Source: Neurospora tetraspora
Taxonomy: Eukaryota > Ascomycota > Sordariomycetes > Sordariales > Sordariaceae
Direction: 5' to 3'
DNA length: 64,000 nucleotides
NCBI RefSeq assembly: GCF_033439725.1
Contig: NW_026944393.1
Coordinates: forward strand, 1 to 64,000
Position numbers and translations under genes: made by a program
In this document: one piece after another, positions 44,301 to 58,000 of the stretch
Position numbering within the stretch: the stretch's first letter is position 1
How the letters are laid out: each line of letters starts with the position of its first letter
The notes under the pieces: generated by a model
The model's input: only the letters and a program-made list of their open reading frames with translations
The model's database searches: none
Told to the model about the DNA's origin: nothing

Positions 44301-45669
44301 CGAATTAAGTAGCCGACGTATTTTGGGAATATCGGATTTAACCGCTTCTTTCAATTGTTTAATATTAATTAAACCTTCGTTATTTGTATTTTTACGATTA
44401 GAGCGAACGAAGAAATTACTTTTTTAATTAATTTAATTACGTATTATAGTCTTGAATATAACGAAAGGGAACCGGTAATATTGTACAAATTAGTTATTAT
44501 ACTATTTAAATACATATTTAATATAATTATTATAATTAATAGATTAGATACGGGGTTAAATAAAATCGGCTTTTTTATTAAGGTAAAGGGTTAGAAATAT
44601 TTATAATAAAATAGGTCAGGCTCTATCCTATTCCATAATACGTAGGAATATTACGTAATAGATTAGGTTCGATAAACGGTTATACCGGTAGATATTAACC
44701 GATAGCGGGTTAAGCACCGGCTTATACTCCGGATTAATTGTATACCTTTCGAACCGGTATAGTACCTTTTATATACTACTTATTATTACCCCGTAATTAT
44801 TGACGAAGTTATTCTATATTTATTTACTTGGTAATAAGGTTAGGGAGTGCGGCGATTTCCCGCTTAAAAGTATCCTCTTTTTCGTTTTTATTATCGGTAT
44901 TAGGATTGGTATTATTATTTCCATTGCCATTTCTATTACTATTACCTTCTTTATTTAAGTTGAGATTTTCGTCGTTTAGGAAATTATTAGGGTCAATTTT
45001 ATAAATTATTGAATCGTTATATATATTACCGTTAGGAAGTACTTCTAATACTTTACATCGAGCCTCTACAATTTTGATATTATAGTATCTAAGGTAGTTT
45101 TCCTTTAAGTAATTAAACTAAATACGAATTTTATTTGGGTTGATTATTATAACCTATTTAATTCGTCTGGTAATACGGGGTTTATCCCTAATTGTACGAG
45201 GCCGAAGAATTACGATATCGAATTTACGGGGTAATCGAAGTAATTAGTAATAAATATAATTAATATTATAAAGGAAGTTAATAATATAATTAGAATGTTT
45301 GTATTGGGAATTATTAATAATTTAAATATTTATAAAAATATATACCCGTCTAATAAATTATTCTTCGATTTAGTTGAATTTTAGTAAAAAGTCCGGTACG
45401 GTGGTAAAGTCTAACCCGTTTTCGGCGCTAAAATAATAAGGGTTATCGGGAGGTCTCCGGCCGTTACGGGTATAGTATTAACGATAATATTAGTTAGTTA
45501 TATATATTTTGAATCATTTCTTTCTATACTATAGATACTTTTTTATATTATTTTGTTTTTCGGCTGCTTCAAATGTCTTAATTATATCGGAATCGGTTTG
45601 AAGAATAGTTCTTATTGTAAAGTCCGGGTTCTAAGGATTAAATGTTAGATCCCGTTTAAATTCGATATT
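41365..45669 (-). pseudogene. Helitron Rep/helicase relic
   Basis: On the minus strand, the Rep-type domain around 43390-43530 reads as a block resembling fungal Helitrons: NIDIQ.C..Y.A..NYI.KY.SKAE, containing the catalytic-tyrosine KY..K pattern. Downstream, at about 42205-42290, is the helicase block VAA.NIN.RTLH.LLRLP, typical of the PIF1-like helicase of Helitrons. Between them is an YP.YK.GED..YE..Y.VKL.L.HP segment near 42920-43010. The reading is broken by many RIP stops. The Helitron probably also covers 53261-53304 and part of the DNA left of 41097; no terminal hairpin or CTRR end was identified. Confidence 0.8.
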
Positions 45670-45931
45670 TATCACGGGGCGAGAGGGCACCGTTGGGGGT
45701 AGGGTAAGATATGCGTTGTTGTACGAGGGAGAGAAAGGGAAATGTACGTGGAGGATTGGCTATATAGGCGGGAGCCCAGCAGGCCAGTCCGTACGCGCGC
45801 ACGTAAGGCTACACGTAGCTGGGACATATAACCAATGCGTAAGTATATAGCTCTGGGCTATAGTACTAATTCTAGTATAGTATATATGCAGATAATATAG
45901 TACAACCATATTACAGGCTAGCCCTGTGATA
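45670..45931 (-). repeat. 3' LTR of Gypsy C
   Basis: 262 bp; ends TATCAC...GTGATA. The outer (left) third keeps CpA/TpG; the inner part is RIP-mutated. Confidence 0.95.
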
Positions 45932-45945
45932 TTATCCCCTCTTAA
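45932..45945 (-). other. Polypurine tract of Gypsy C
   Basis: The complement of ttatcccctctt gives AAGAGGGGATAA immediately before the 3' LTR. Confidence 0.8.
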
Positions 45946-48900
45946 AAGAAGCTTGTAGAGCTAAAAAAAATCTATATATACATATGAAATAATACCTTTA
46001 TTGCTTTAATAATTCTCATTTAGCCTTTTCCTCTATCGTTAATTCCTTTAGTAGTCCGCCAGGGTCGATTTTAAAACTTTCCTCGTCGTAGTTTACAAAA
46101 TAAATTTTCGGTATATACCTAGACTAAATATTTATTAGTTTTTTTTAAAATCCTCGCGAAGGTCACCTTTAAGCCTTTAATTTTTATTTGCCTAGGGTGC
46201 TATCGAGTAGGCGTGATATTGGTGTAGTTACGGCGGCGGTAGTTTCTCGTTAAGTAAGGCGGGTGGAGCGTCGTTGTAGAGGCTTTAGAGCGGCGTACTG
46301 GTGCTAGCGCCGGGTTATTTTAAATAACGGCCGGGGTTCGAGATATTAGTATATCCCGGATATCCGGGGGTATAGGTAAATCGGGGGATTCGTTGTGGAA
46401 GCGTTGGAATATTTCTTCGTAATCGATAATATAGTTTTTAGGTTCCTAGGTTGGTTAGTTATTACCTTCCTATTTAATTCGATAGTACTAGTAAGAATTG
46501 CCGCCGAGTTGGGTATAGTTGATGATTTTTTTGAAGTCTTATTCCTCTCGTTCTTCGTAGTTATTAGTTTTAATTATAACCCGGCTGTCGTTTACTTTTA
46601 TATTTAACGATATATTTTAACCGGAAAGACTTTTACTGATTTATAGTTGTATTATAAATATGTAGAATACTAGTAAGTATTTTATATTCGTCGGGAACGC
46701 GAGATATACTGTATAGCTTTTAGTATGCGCGATGTAGAAGGGGCCCTCCTATTGAGGGTAGCATTTTAAATATAGGCGCCTATTGGTAAAGTTTATTGTA
46801 TTTAGTAAAGTTAAATCGCCGGGGCAGTATTTATGGGAATTGATACGTTTCTTATTAGCGTTATCTTCGTATTGTTCCTATATACGTTGGGTTTATTAGA
46901 TTACGAAGTCCTAGATCTTTTAGAAGCGGTCCGCTAATTTTAACGCTTTATAGTATTCCTTTAATTAGGCTAGTAATGGATTTGGGGGAGGTAGTATACG
47001 GGGTTCGGTGCCTATCTTCGGGTAGTAGCCGTAATTAGCGAAAAAGGGTAGAATACTTATTGATAAAGATATAGTATTATTATTAATAAACTCCGCGATT
47101 AGTAATTATTTAGCCCAATCCGTCTACGCCTAATTAATATAAAGTCGTAAGAATTATTTTATTTTTACGTTAATCTATTCGGTTTAAATATTAGTTTAGG
47201 GGTAGAAAGCGGACGTTAATTTGCGGATAATTAATAATCTCTTATAAAGGGTGGATTAGAAACGCAATATAAATTAGGTACCCTTATTTAATAGTATATT
47301 ATTTAGTAAGCTATAAATTAAATAAATATAATTAATAAAATAGTTTACGATTTCCTCCGCCTTTAAGGTTATTATTGGGATATAGTACCGTATTTTAGTT
47401 AGGCGGTCGATAATAGTGGCGATATATTTAAAGGTTTGGCCGAGGTAGGTGCTACCCGGTAGTGGGGTAACGTAGTCGACTGTAACATTTTTCTATAGTA
47501 TTAGAAATACGGCTACGGGCTTAAAATAATTAGTAGAATCTCGTTTTATTAATTTAGTCTTTATATAGGGAAAATCTCCCTTATAGAAGATCTTCATGTT
47601 ATTATATATACCCTCCTAATAGAGTTCGCGTTATAAGAATTCGTAAGTAGCGTTGCGGCTAGGGTAACCTACGCCCGGGGAATTGTATTAGCGATTAATT
47701 AATTAGAGTTAGAGTTCCTTATTATAAGGGTTAATAATAATTTTATGCCGCCACTTTATAATACCGTTAATAACGTAATATTTAGAGAAAGCCCGATAGA
47801 AAACCTTTCTAATAGTTGATAATTACTAGCGTTTTGCTTCGTTTATTGAGTAAAAGATTAATTCTTGTAGGAAAATAAAAGTTTTATAATTCGCCCGGAT
47901 TAGATTATTAATCGATTTATCATTGAGGTCGTTTATACCCAATAAATAAAGGGAGAAATTGGTTGCGGGGTGTTCGAAATAATTGTATTCGAATTATAAG
48001 GGGTCTAATAGAGCCCGCTTACGTACTACGAATTTATCGTTTTTTACGTCGTTAGGGCGGTCGTTTAACTTACGGCTTAGTAGGTTTAGGCGGAGGTTCT
48101 TAGAGTCCAATATATATTTAATTAGAATGTTAAAACGGTATAAGAATTAGGATTACTATATATAGCGCTAGGTAAGCTATTTGTTAGTTATAAAGCTTTA
48201 TAGGTTTTTATAGTTTATTAAAATATTAAAAGGTTGTTAAGCCCCTTCGAATTTTAGCTTCTATTCCTCTAACGCTTTAATAATAGCGAGCAACTCTTTA
48301 TTATAAACGTTATAATTATACTCTTAGGACGTATATTTTACTAAAAAGTAAGTTATTAGGTAAAGGACTCTATCGTTCCCGTATTAGAAAAGGGTACCTC
48401 CTATAGCTTAATTGGAAATATCTATCTCTACGACCGTTTTTTTAATCCAATTATAGATTTTAAGTACGGGTCCTTCTAAAAAAAAATTTTTAGTACTTTA
48501 AAAGACTGTTAATAGGCGTCGTTCTAAATCTACGTAGTATTCTTTTTAGTAAGTTTATAAAGTGGGGTCGCTATAATCGAAAAATCCTTTATAAAACGCC
48601 TATAGAAATTCGCGAAGGTTAAAAAGGATTGTAGGGATTTCTTAGATTCTAGAGCTACCTATTTAATAATAGCTTTTACCTTCTCTAAATCTATTTTGAT
48701 GCCCCCCGGGGTAATGATTAATTTTAAATATTTTGTAGGTATTGTATAGAATTCGTATTTATCGATATTAATATTAAGGCCCGCCTTAATTAATTGGTCG
48801 AAAATATTATTAATATAATATTCGTAATCCCGGACGTTGTCGGAATAGATGGAAATATCGTCGAAGTAAGCGGTTACGTAGACGCTGAAAATATTATATA

Positions 48901-51900
48901 GAATATTATTAATATAATTTTAAAATACTCCCGGGGCGCCCTATAGGCCGAACAGTACTATTAAAGACTTAAAGAGGCCGAATTGTATAATAAAAACAAT
49001 TAAATATTTATTATCTTATTTAATATAAATATAGTTAAAAGCGATGATAATGTCGAATTTAGTAAATATTTTAATATAATAGATCGCGTCTAGCATCTCC
49101 TTAATAAACGGGAGTAGGTAGCGGAATTTTAAAATTATATTATTAATACCTTTATAGTCCATATAAATGTAGATTCCTCCGCCCGGCTTCTTTATAAATA
49201 GTATTAGAGCGGAAGCTTTTAATTACAAGGGTCTAATAAATTCATTTTTAAAATTATCGTTAATCCATTTTTTAATAATATTTAATTCGTTAGGGTTGAA
49301 AAGTCGGCCGCGGGCCGTAGGGATATAATTCCTAGGCGGAATTTAAGTTTGAAATTATAGGAACAGTTAAGAAGTAAAATTTTAGATGTTTCTTATCGAA
49401 AGGTATTAATATAATATCAATATTAGTTAAGGAATTTAATTTAGATTTAGGCGTCGGTTTTAGCAGGTTTGTCGGCCTTTTCGTAAAATTTAATAATATC
49501 TTCTAATATAATTTTACTAATAGAAACGTTATTAGTTATAAAGTAATTATTAATAACTTTTTTATAGCGGGGGAAATCTTTATCCTTTCTAGTAAAATGG
49601 ATAGAATTAATTACTTTTATCGCCCGTAAGGTATCCTTATTTCCCTTATTAATTAGAGCGTCGATTTATTAATAGTAATAATTATTAAAGAATCGTTTAT
49701 ACTTTTAACCTTTTCCTCCTAATACTTCCTTTATTATATCCTCTATTAAACTATTATTAATATTTCTGAGGTTTAAGGTTCTTCCCTCCTCTTCTATTTT
49801 ATCCTCTTTAACTATTCTTTTAATATCCTCTTCTATATTAGTTCGAATTGTATAGATAATTTATAATTTGTATTTTTCGGTTAGCTAATTAAAGCTTAGT
49901 ATAGATAACTCTTTAATATCATTAGAGTTAATAGGGCCTTTAGGGATACTATAGAATTTAATCGGTATATAGTAATTAATATTACTAGTACGGACCCTTC
50001 TAATTATTTAAAAGGGAATTAGGGAGACGCGGGGCCTAGTCCGAAATAATACGGCGGCGAGTATTAGTATTTAACTTGGATTGCTAAGGGTCCTACCGAT
50101 AGGCGCAATCCTTAGTCGGTTAGTAATTTAATTTTTAAAGCGGTTAAACCGTTAGCGGGCGGCCTTCTTTATAATTATACAAATAGAAAGGCAATATACG
50201 GACTCCGATTGTAGTAATTACGGTAATTCCGGTTCCCTTTCGTTAAGGATTTTTTCGTAAGAAAGCTTCCTATAAACGGGGCGCGTACCGGTTATATTAA
50301 TTGGAAATATTAAGAGGGCGTATTATTTAATTAGCGGAGCGTAATAAAAGTAAATTAAAATTTTATAGGGGAAATAATTACATTATTCGTAGGCGGGGCT
50401 AAAATAAAAGGAATCGTTAGGCCAATCGATACTAGGAATATAGTAAACTAATGAAGGATAGCCTAAAATAATAGGGTTATCTTCTATTAAGTTATAAATA
50501 AATAGGTCGATAATTTTATAATAAACGCCTACCTACATCGTTAATCTAGAAAAGTAGGTAATATTACGTTTAGTATAGCCGTCGGCAAAGTAAAGAAGTT
50601 TAGGGGTCATTAATTTAAAATAAGGGTATTAGTAACGATAAACGAAACGGCGGTCAATAAATTTAAAAACGGTAGAGCCGCTATTAACTAGAGTAGAATA
50701 GTATAATTTATACGGTTTATAGGATAGGTGGATAGAAAGATTTAATAAATTGGGGTATTTATAACGGCTATTGATTAAAGATCTATTTATCTTTATAATA
50801 TCTAATTGTATAGGGATAGGCCCCTATCTTCTTCTTCCTTATTCTAAAAATTAGGGCTTCTAAATATAATTTAATTAGGAAACTATGTATTTCCTTAATT
50901 ATAAATTGAGCCGTTCTTAATACCTATAATAGGACTAACGAAGCCGGGTTAGTAAATAGGGACTAGGTAGTAGTAACTGCCGGGGCCAGGGGTACTAGGA
51001 GTTAGAGCGTTTATAACCGGGGTAGCGCCTATAGCGTTAACCTAATAGCCGCCGCCATTATAGGGGCGCTATTAACCGTAGCCGGATTAACCTTGGGCGG
51101 GCTATTAGCCGCCGGTACCACTATTATTAATATTATTATTATTACCGCCATTTTTATTTTTATTTTTATTCTTATTGCGGTTAGAGGGTTTAACCTCCTT
51201 GTTAAAATTAATACGAAAGTAGTATTCGGCCGAAAAGTAACCCTTCTTACTATAGCGGGTATATATTCCATTCTTTATACGGAATTAAAAAATTTCGTTA
51301 TTAATTATACGAGAGAATTAGATATCGGAAGTAGATATAGTATTAAGATCTATAGCGTTGCCGGCTTAATTAATATTAAGCTCAGGAACAGACGCGTTAG
51401 TGCCGGTAGTAGTACCAGTTTTATAGAAGGGGTTAGCGTTCTTTTCGCGCCAATCTTTATCCTTTAAATTTTTAGCTAGACTATAGGCTTTAGTAACTTA
51501 TTCTTCGTACTTATTATTAGTGGGTTAATCGCTCTAGTAAATAAAGGTAGTACAGATATATTCGCTAATTTTCTACTTAAAATAATGAACTTTTATATTA
51601 TTATTGAAACTGTAGCGGTCGATAAGGAAGGTTAACTTTTTTTCGAAGTCTTATTATTTTATTCCCTTAATTATTTTTAATTCCTCTAGTTTGCGGGGAA
51701 AGTAAACGATAATAGTAATATTATAATATCTTTTTTAGGTTCGTTAAATAGTTCGAGGGCTATACTTTATTTAGTAAGCTTACTAGTAAAGACTTTATTA
51801 AATTCAATTTAGATAGCCTCGAAGGGAGCGTTTTTAATAAAGCGGGCGATTAATAAGAATTTAGTACGATCGGTAATCAAAATGTTTAACTCGTTAATTT

Positions 51901-52993
51901 AAATTAATTTAACGTAGAAATACTAGGCGCGGTATTTAGTAGTACGTTTAATAGAAGTGCCTTTACCGTCGAAAGTAGGAAATATAATAATACGCAATAC
52001 CGACCTATAGCCGCTATCGTCGTTAAAAGGTATTATTTCGGAGTCTAGAGAATTTTCGTCGTTACTAGGGTCTTCGTCGGTAGGCGGGCTAACTTCGGGT
52101 TCGGGGACGGATTTAACCTTAAAGGCGGCGATAAAACGTTAACGAAGGTCGTTAACGTATTTAATATATTTATTATATTATTTCTTACACGCTTTCTTCG
52201 GATTTATATGGAAGTCGGCGAATTTTTATTTTAGGGTAATAATATCGTTATTGAGGGTATTAATAATACTAAAATAAATATCGCGGATAGTAGTAAATTC
52301 GTGGGCGTAATTATTAAGAAAATTGTAAATAACTTGATTATACTTCTTAATTACCTCTTACGTATAAAGGAAGCCTTGAATTTGGATTATAGCGATATTA
52401 TTATCGCAACGTTTAATATCGTATTAGGCGGTGGCGAGTTTGGCTTTATAAGCTTTAAATTCTTCTTATACCTCCGGGGCTTAAATATAGGCGGCGACAA
52501 TATCGTCGTAGAGAAGGCGGCCTTAAAGATTATTTAAAAGACGGGAAATTAAACGAAATTAAACGCGTATTCGGGAATAATATCGACTTGAACCACTTAG
52601 TTATTAAAGGATTCGAAAATTTAAATAATATTAGAGTAATACTCTTAATTGGCCTGGTTTAAAGTAGCGAGGGCGCCAACTACGGTAATAGTAAAAAAGT
52701 TATCGGTTACTAGGGGAGCGTATAAAATAATATCGTTAAATATTAATTGTTGAATTAATACGCCGAGTAAGTAAAAGGGAAAAAGAGAGTGCGAGCTATT
52801 TGATAGCGATATTCGGCTTAGTAATTTACTTAGTTCGAGGCTAGGATTACAACGCGGGGTCTTAATTATATAGTGACGAATTTTAATTACGAATCGATAA
52901 TACTAAATTAACGACGTTATAACGATTAAGATTAATTGTAATTACTCTTCCTTTAAATAAGCGCGCGTAGCGTAATAGTAAAGTATAATAAAC

Positions 52994-53255
52994 TATTACG
53001 GGGCGAAAGGGTATTATTGGGGGTAGGGTAAGATATACGTTATTATACGAGGGAGAGAAAGGGAAGTGTACGTGGAGGATTGGCTATATGGGCGGGAGCC
53101 CAGTAGGCCAGTCCGTGCGCGCGCACGTAAGGCTGCGCGTAATTAGGATATGTGACCAGTGCGTGAGTGCATGGCTCTAGGCCATGGCACCAGCTTTGGC
53201 ATGGCACATATGCAGACAGTGCAGTGCAACCACATCACAGGCTAGCCCTGTGATA
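52994..53255 (-). repeat. 5' LTR of Gypsy C
   Basis: 262 bp. The outer (right) two thirds are nearly free of RIP; the inner (left) end is mutated. This is the mirror image of the other LTR. Confidence 0.95.
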
Positions 53256-53260
53256 ATATT

Positions 53261-53304
53261 AAGGAGTCTAGGGAATTAGCGAGGCCGAAGGGGAGATAGC
53301 GGTA
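53261..53304 (-). mobile_element. Helitron continuation between Gypsy C and Copia L
   Basis: A short piece right of the ATATT duplication. It must be the other side of the Helitron insertion site of Gypsy C. It ends where the Copia L LTR begins; the Helitron should continue beyond Copia L, outside the window. Confidence 0.55.
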
Positions 53305-53309
53305 CTGGT

Positions 53310-53571
53310 TGTTTAACCCTATCTATTACAATATTGGGGAGAGGATTATAATAAAGAGGTTATAAGGGAGTTTATTAAGGTATATATATTAGTATCGGTA
53401 TATCTTGGACTCGCCGGCACAAGAAGTGTGTTGATTGTACTAAGCTAAGAGGATAAAAAAGGAAAAAGAAAATGTAGAGGGCTAAAATACATAGTGGTGC
53501 GGGCTGATTAGGTCTACGTAATAGACGATGCCAGTGAATAGCAGAGAAGTAGGACAGACCCCACCACAACA
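53310..53571 (-). repeat. 3' LTR of Copia L
   Basis: The minus strand starts TGTTGTGGTGGGGTCTG at 53571 and is homologous to LTR N (21852). The left end (GGTTAAACA at 53310) is set by comparison with N and is less certain. Confidence 0.75.
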
Positions 53572-54669
53572 CGCCCCCGTAACCCGAAACGGGTTCCAGA
53601 GACTCATTACGAATAAATAAATAAATAAAATATCTATAGTATTAAACTTTTCTCAATTAAGCCTAAAGAATACTCCATTCTTCTAAACTAAGTAATTTTA
53701 CAAACTGTATATATTTATTTACCTTTTGAGGCTTCGTTAAACCATTTGCAATCATATCTTCCCGCTTAATATTTATAACATCGAATTCTTTTCTTTCGAC
53801 TTGTTTAATGATTTATTTGAATCGAATATTTATATAGTAGTTTCTTTTAAATATTTTACGATTTAGAATCTAGTCCCTTATATTCTTACTATTTGTATAT
53901 AGTACTTTTAGAAGTGGTTATATATAGCCTAATTCTTCTATTATATATGCTATCTATTATAGTAATTTGGCCGTAGGTATTAAATTGGTAAATTCCGCCT
54001 TTATTGTATTAATAGTAACGAATATATATTTTTTTCCATTTCTAATATACTAGGCCGCTAGTAATAGAAATAATATATCCCCCTATATTATATTTTATTA
54101 TCGGATTGTTTATATATAAGGCATCCCCGAATATCTTTATATTTATATTGTTTAGTAATATTTTCCCTCTTAATAAGATACCTATATTTATATTCTTAAT
54201 GAAATACTTAAATATGTACTTTATAATTATTATTAAACTTATTATAGGCTTTATATTCGCTTTATAAAATTTGTTAATAAATAATTAAACTTTTTTATTT
54301 TCTTAATATATTCTTTTTATTATTCCGGTAGTTCGTTTCCTAATTTATATTCTCTAATTTTAGTTTCCTAAGGCTATAGTATATTAAAACTATAAAGATC
54401 GTTATATTTTAATTTTTTTTATTAAAGACTTAATATATCGAATTTAAAATATAGAAATAGTATATTTATTTCGGTTCTGTATAATATCAAAGGCTAAAAA
54501 CGTTTTTATTTCGCCTATATATTTTCTTTTAAAATATTAAAATAGTTAATGTCTAATTTTAAAGATTATAGTTATTATAAGTACCGTAATTAAGAAGTTA
54601 TTAATATATAGGATTAGTAATACTCTTAATTTTATATTATTAAAGAGATATGTATTATTATTTACTAGT

Positions 54670-55049
54670 TGCAAGGGCACAGTATGGGTGAGTCGAAGGC
54701 AAAGCCAAGATTCTATCTATGATAGAAGATTTCAGATGGGGAAAAGAAAAGAGGAAGAGAACTAGGTACAAGCGTACAGACCTAAATAAATACCCTAGTC
54801 GCACAAGCGACAGCGGGACCCATATACGGGTCGCTGACAGCCAATCCCTTCACTCGCATCCCCTTCACCTATAGGATAAACCCTGCACGTACTAGGATCC
54901 ATCCTACAATTAATCTTGGCGTAGCTAATTAAATAGCTTATATTCCCTAAATTATATTATACTTAGAATCTTCTATATTTTTTATTCCAATATTTTTATA
55001 AATTATATCTGTATATAGTACCTAGACTTAGTTTATTAGCGCCGTTATA
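54670..55049 (-). repeat. 3' LTR of Gypsy B2
   Basis: 380 bp. The left (outer) half retains CpA/TpG up to about 54900; the right half is RIP-mutated. Confidence 0.93.
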
Positions 55050-58000
55050 TTACCCCCCCCTATATAGAAGATTCATCCGTGCATCTTACTAGATAATTAT
55101 ATAGAATTAATATATAAAACCGTATTTATTTCTTCCTTATAATACGTTGTACACGCCTTAGTCCTTCTACTTTAGGGTATTCGTCGTCGTTATACTTCTC
55201 CGTATCTTCGTTAAACTAGTTTATTAGCCGTTAGGGCGGGCCCGGAGTATTCGGGTTGGCCTTATAAAAGTCCTAAAGTATTTTTAGTATGTATTTAAAA
55301 TTAGAAGCGGGATACTATTTTGGATTAGGGTCCTAGCCTTTTTAATCTACCTAGTATAAGAATTTTCCGTTAATTATTTTAGAAATTATAATTTTATCGA
55401 TTTCCTATTTAGGATTACCATCCTTATTTATATTGACCGGTCTAGGGTATTCGAACGCCTATCCCGGGAATAAGTCGTTATCGTATTTCTATAAGCGGTC
55501 TACGTAGAAAATGTCGGTGCCCTTCTAATTTCTTAGTAATTCTAGACGGTAAGAGTGCCCTACTATTTTAATAATTTTATAATAATTATAAGTATTGGGG
55601 AAATCGATTATTATTAAGTCGAATAGTTGTAGATTAGAGCCTCTTAATAATAATAATTTTATTTCCTAATTCGAAATCGGGGGTTCCTTCCTTTTTTTAT
55701 TAATTTATATCGCTTATTATTCCTATATTTTTAATATAATTTCCTTAGCCTATTCGATGTACTTTTAAATACGTTAGGCGTAATTTTATGCTTATTCCCG
55801 GGTTAATTACTCCATTTATAGTATATTAAGGTCTTAGGTACGGGTATCTTAATCGAAAGGTATTCTTATTGGGTATCCGAATATAATTTTATAGGGAAAT
55901 AAACTTACGGTATCTTAAGGAAGGTTATTTTATACTGCGTTTAGGGTTAGGATAGCTTTAAATTAATTATTTTAATAATAGTTAACGAATAGCTGGAAGC
56001 GTTAGTCGATATAAATATTTATAATTTCTATTTAGTCCGCCGTTTAATTATATTCTACGGTAGCTAATTTCTACTTTGTTTTCGTTAACTTTAATATTTC
56101 GTTCGTAAATACGGACGTAAATTATAGTCCTTTATCGGATATTATTTCTTTGAATATACTGTAAATATAATAAGGTCCTTCGTAATATATCCGAATAGCG
56201 TTCCAAACTATAGCGTTTTTTATATAAGGGGTGACTTAAAATGATTTTAATAGGCGGTCGACTATTATTAATGCGTTATCGAAACTGTATTTATCTTTTA
56301 GTATTTTCTTGAAGTTTATAATAATAAACGTCTATTTCCGGGTTGGTAGGGGAATTGGGTAAAATAAGCCTAATATTTTATCTTTAAGGATTTTATTAGT
56401 TTTATATATTATATAGTTCTTAACGAAGCGGTCGATATTTTTAATTATACGTAGCTTTTAGTATTGTATTTTAAGAATCGCTCGGCTCTTATTCCTTCCT
56501 AAGTAGGCTATAATTTACGTCGAATAAGCTTTATTGATAATATATATGCGTAGGTTATTCATTTTAGGGATAATTAAGCGGTCCTAATATATTAAAAGTC
56601 TATTAATTAATATTATAAAATTAAGGTCTAAATTATAAGCGCGAATATAATATTCCTCTAGAGATTCGTCCTTTCGGTTAGCCTTTATAAATATATTTAC
56701 CAATTTATACCCCTTTAGTTCGGCCGGGTTTAATTCCGTATTTAATATTATAATCGGGATTGATTCCTCTAGCGGCGGGCTATAAGCGGTAGCGATAGAG
56801 GCGAAGGCCGAAATTTCGACCCTATCCTCTTCTATTAATTTAAATATTTAGAGAATATGGTATACGTTTTTCTTATTTTTTTAAATCTTAAAATCTTTTA
56901 ATTTTCGGGATAACGTATCGGCGGCCGCGTTCTTCGTACCGGGTCGGCAAGTAATTTCGAAATAATATTAAAATAGAAACTTTACTTATCCAATTTATCG
57001 AAGGTTAAGGAGGCGCTTTATACCGAAGTATTCGAATATTTAGTAGTCTATAATAATTATAAAGGGTTTATCCCGCCGGAATCCTACGAATTCTACTCTC
57101 TAGGTCTATAGGGCTTTAATTACTATTCGTAATTCTTTATTATAAATTAAATAATTATATTCTACGTTGTACATTATTTTTGACAAGAAGGTAATAGGGT
57201 ACTATTCTTCCGTATCCGCTTAGAATTGGGAAAGAACTCTTCTAAAAATTCTATTACTCGCATTTATTTCTACCCGGGTCTCGGCATTATATAAAAAATG
57301 CCTTAAAAGCGGAGCTTCTACTAGGAACTATTTAAATTCCTCGAAAGCAGTTTAATATTTATCAGTTTAAATAAAGGTTTTTCCCTTCCGTATAAAATTC
57401 GTAAGTAGTCTTATTACGCAACCGTAATCTTTAATAAATTTACAATAGAAATTATAAAAGCCTAAAAATAATTAGACTCCTTTTAAATTAAATAGTATTA
57501 CCTACTCTTCAATAATTTCTACCTTTTTTTAGGTCGACGGAAACTCCGTTTCGTCCTACGATAAATCCTAGGAATTTAATCTTTATAATATAGAATTCGC
57601 ATTTTTGGAAATTATTTAGAGCCCGGCGTCCATTAATTAACAGAGAACCTTCTTAACATAAAATTAATAATCTTCTAAAGTATCCGAATAAATAAGGATA
57701 TTATTAATATAAATTATATAGAAATCGCCTAAATATTCGCCTAATACCGAATTAATAAAATCTTAGAAATCAGTTACGCTGTTAATAAAATTAAACGGTA
57801 ATATTCCATATTGAACGTTCTTATACCGGTATAGAAAATAATTAATTCTTCGTCCTCTAATTTTATTCGAATACAATAAAAGGCTTATTATATATCGATC
57901 TTCGTAAACTATTATACTTTAGCTACCTTGGCGAGGGTTTCTTCAATTAGCGGTAGCGGGTAACAATCTTTTCGAATAATCGCATTAAATTTATAATGAT

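Larger units (their letters stand above)
45670..53255 (-). mobile_element. Gypsy element C, full length (7.59 kb), target duplication ATATT
   Basis: Two 262-bp LTRs (45670-45931, 52994-53255) are flanked by the exact duplication ATATT (45665-45669, 53256-53260). The polypurine tract AAGAGGGGATAA (minus strand) abuts the left, 3' LTR. Minus-strand order: gag (51000-52900, zinc-knuckle-like block near 51205-51260); RT with a YFDDI block at 48838-48880; RNase H with a YNKELLAIIKAL block near 48265-48320; integrase with VDYVTPLPGS...DRLTK at about 47385-47485. It is structurally whole in outline but RIP-mutated with dozens of breaks. It is inserted in the Helitron. Confidence 0.95.

Noticed and set aside
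41365-45669. Reading this region as another Gypsy or Copia body
   Set aside because: No LTR pair, polypurine tract or RT block fits; the Rep-like KY.SKAE and helicase RTLH.LLRLP blocks point to a Helitron.
41102-45931. Family C LTRs at 41102 and 45670 as the two ends of one element
   Set aside because: 41102-41364 has its own exact duplication CTTAA, and 45670-53255 has ATATT; the DNA between them is Helitron, not Gypsy.
51093-51467. Plus-strand open frame of 124 codons, Ile-rich
   Set aside because: It is antisense to the Gypsy C gag region, where the minus strand carries the zinc-knuckle-like block. The Ile/Val-rich reading comes from AT-rich codons.
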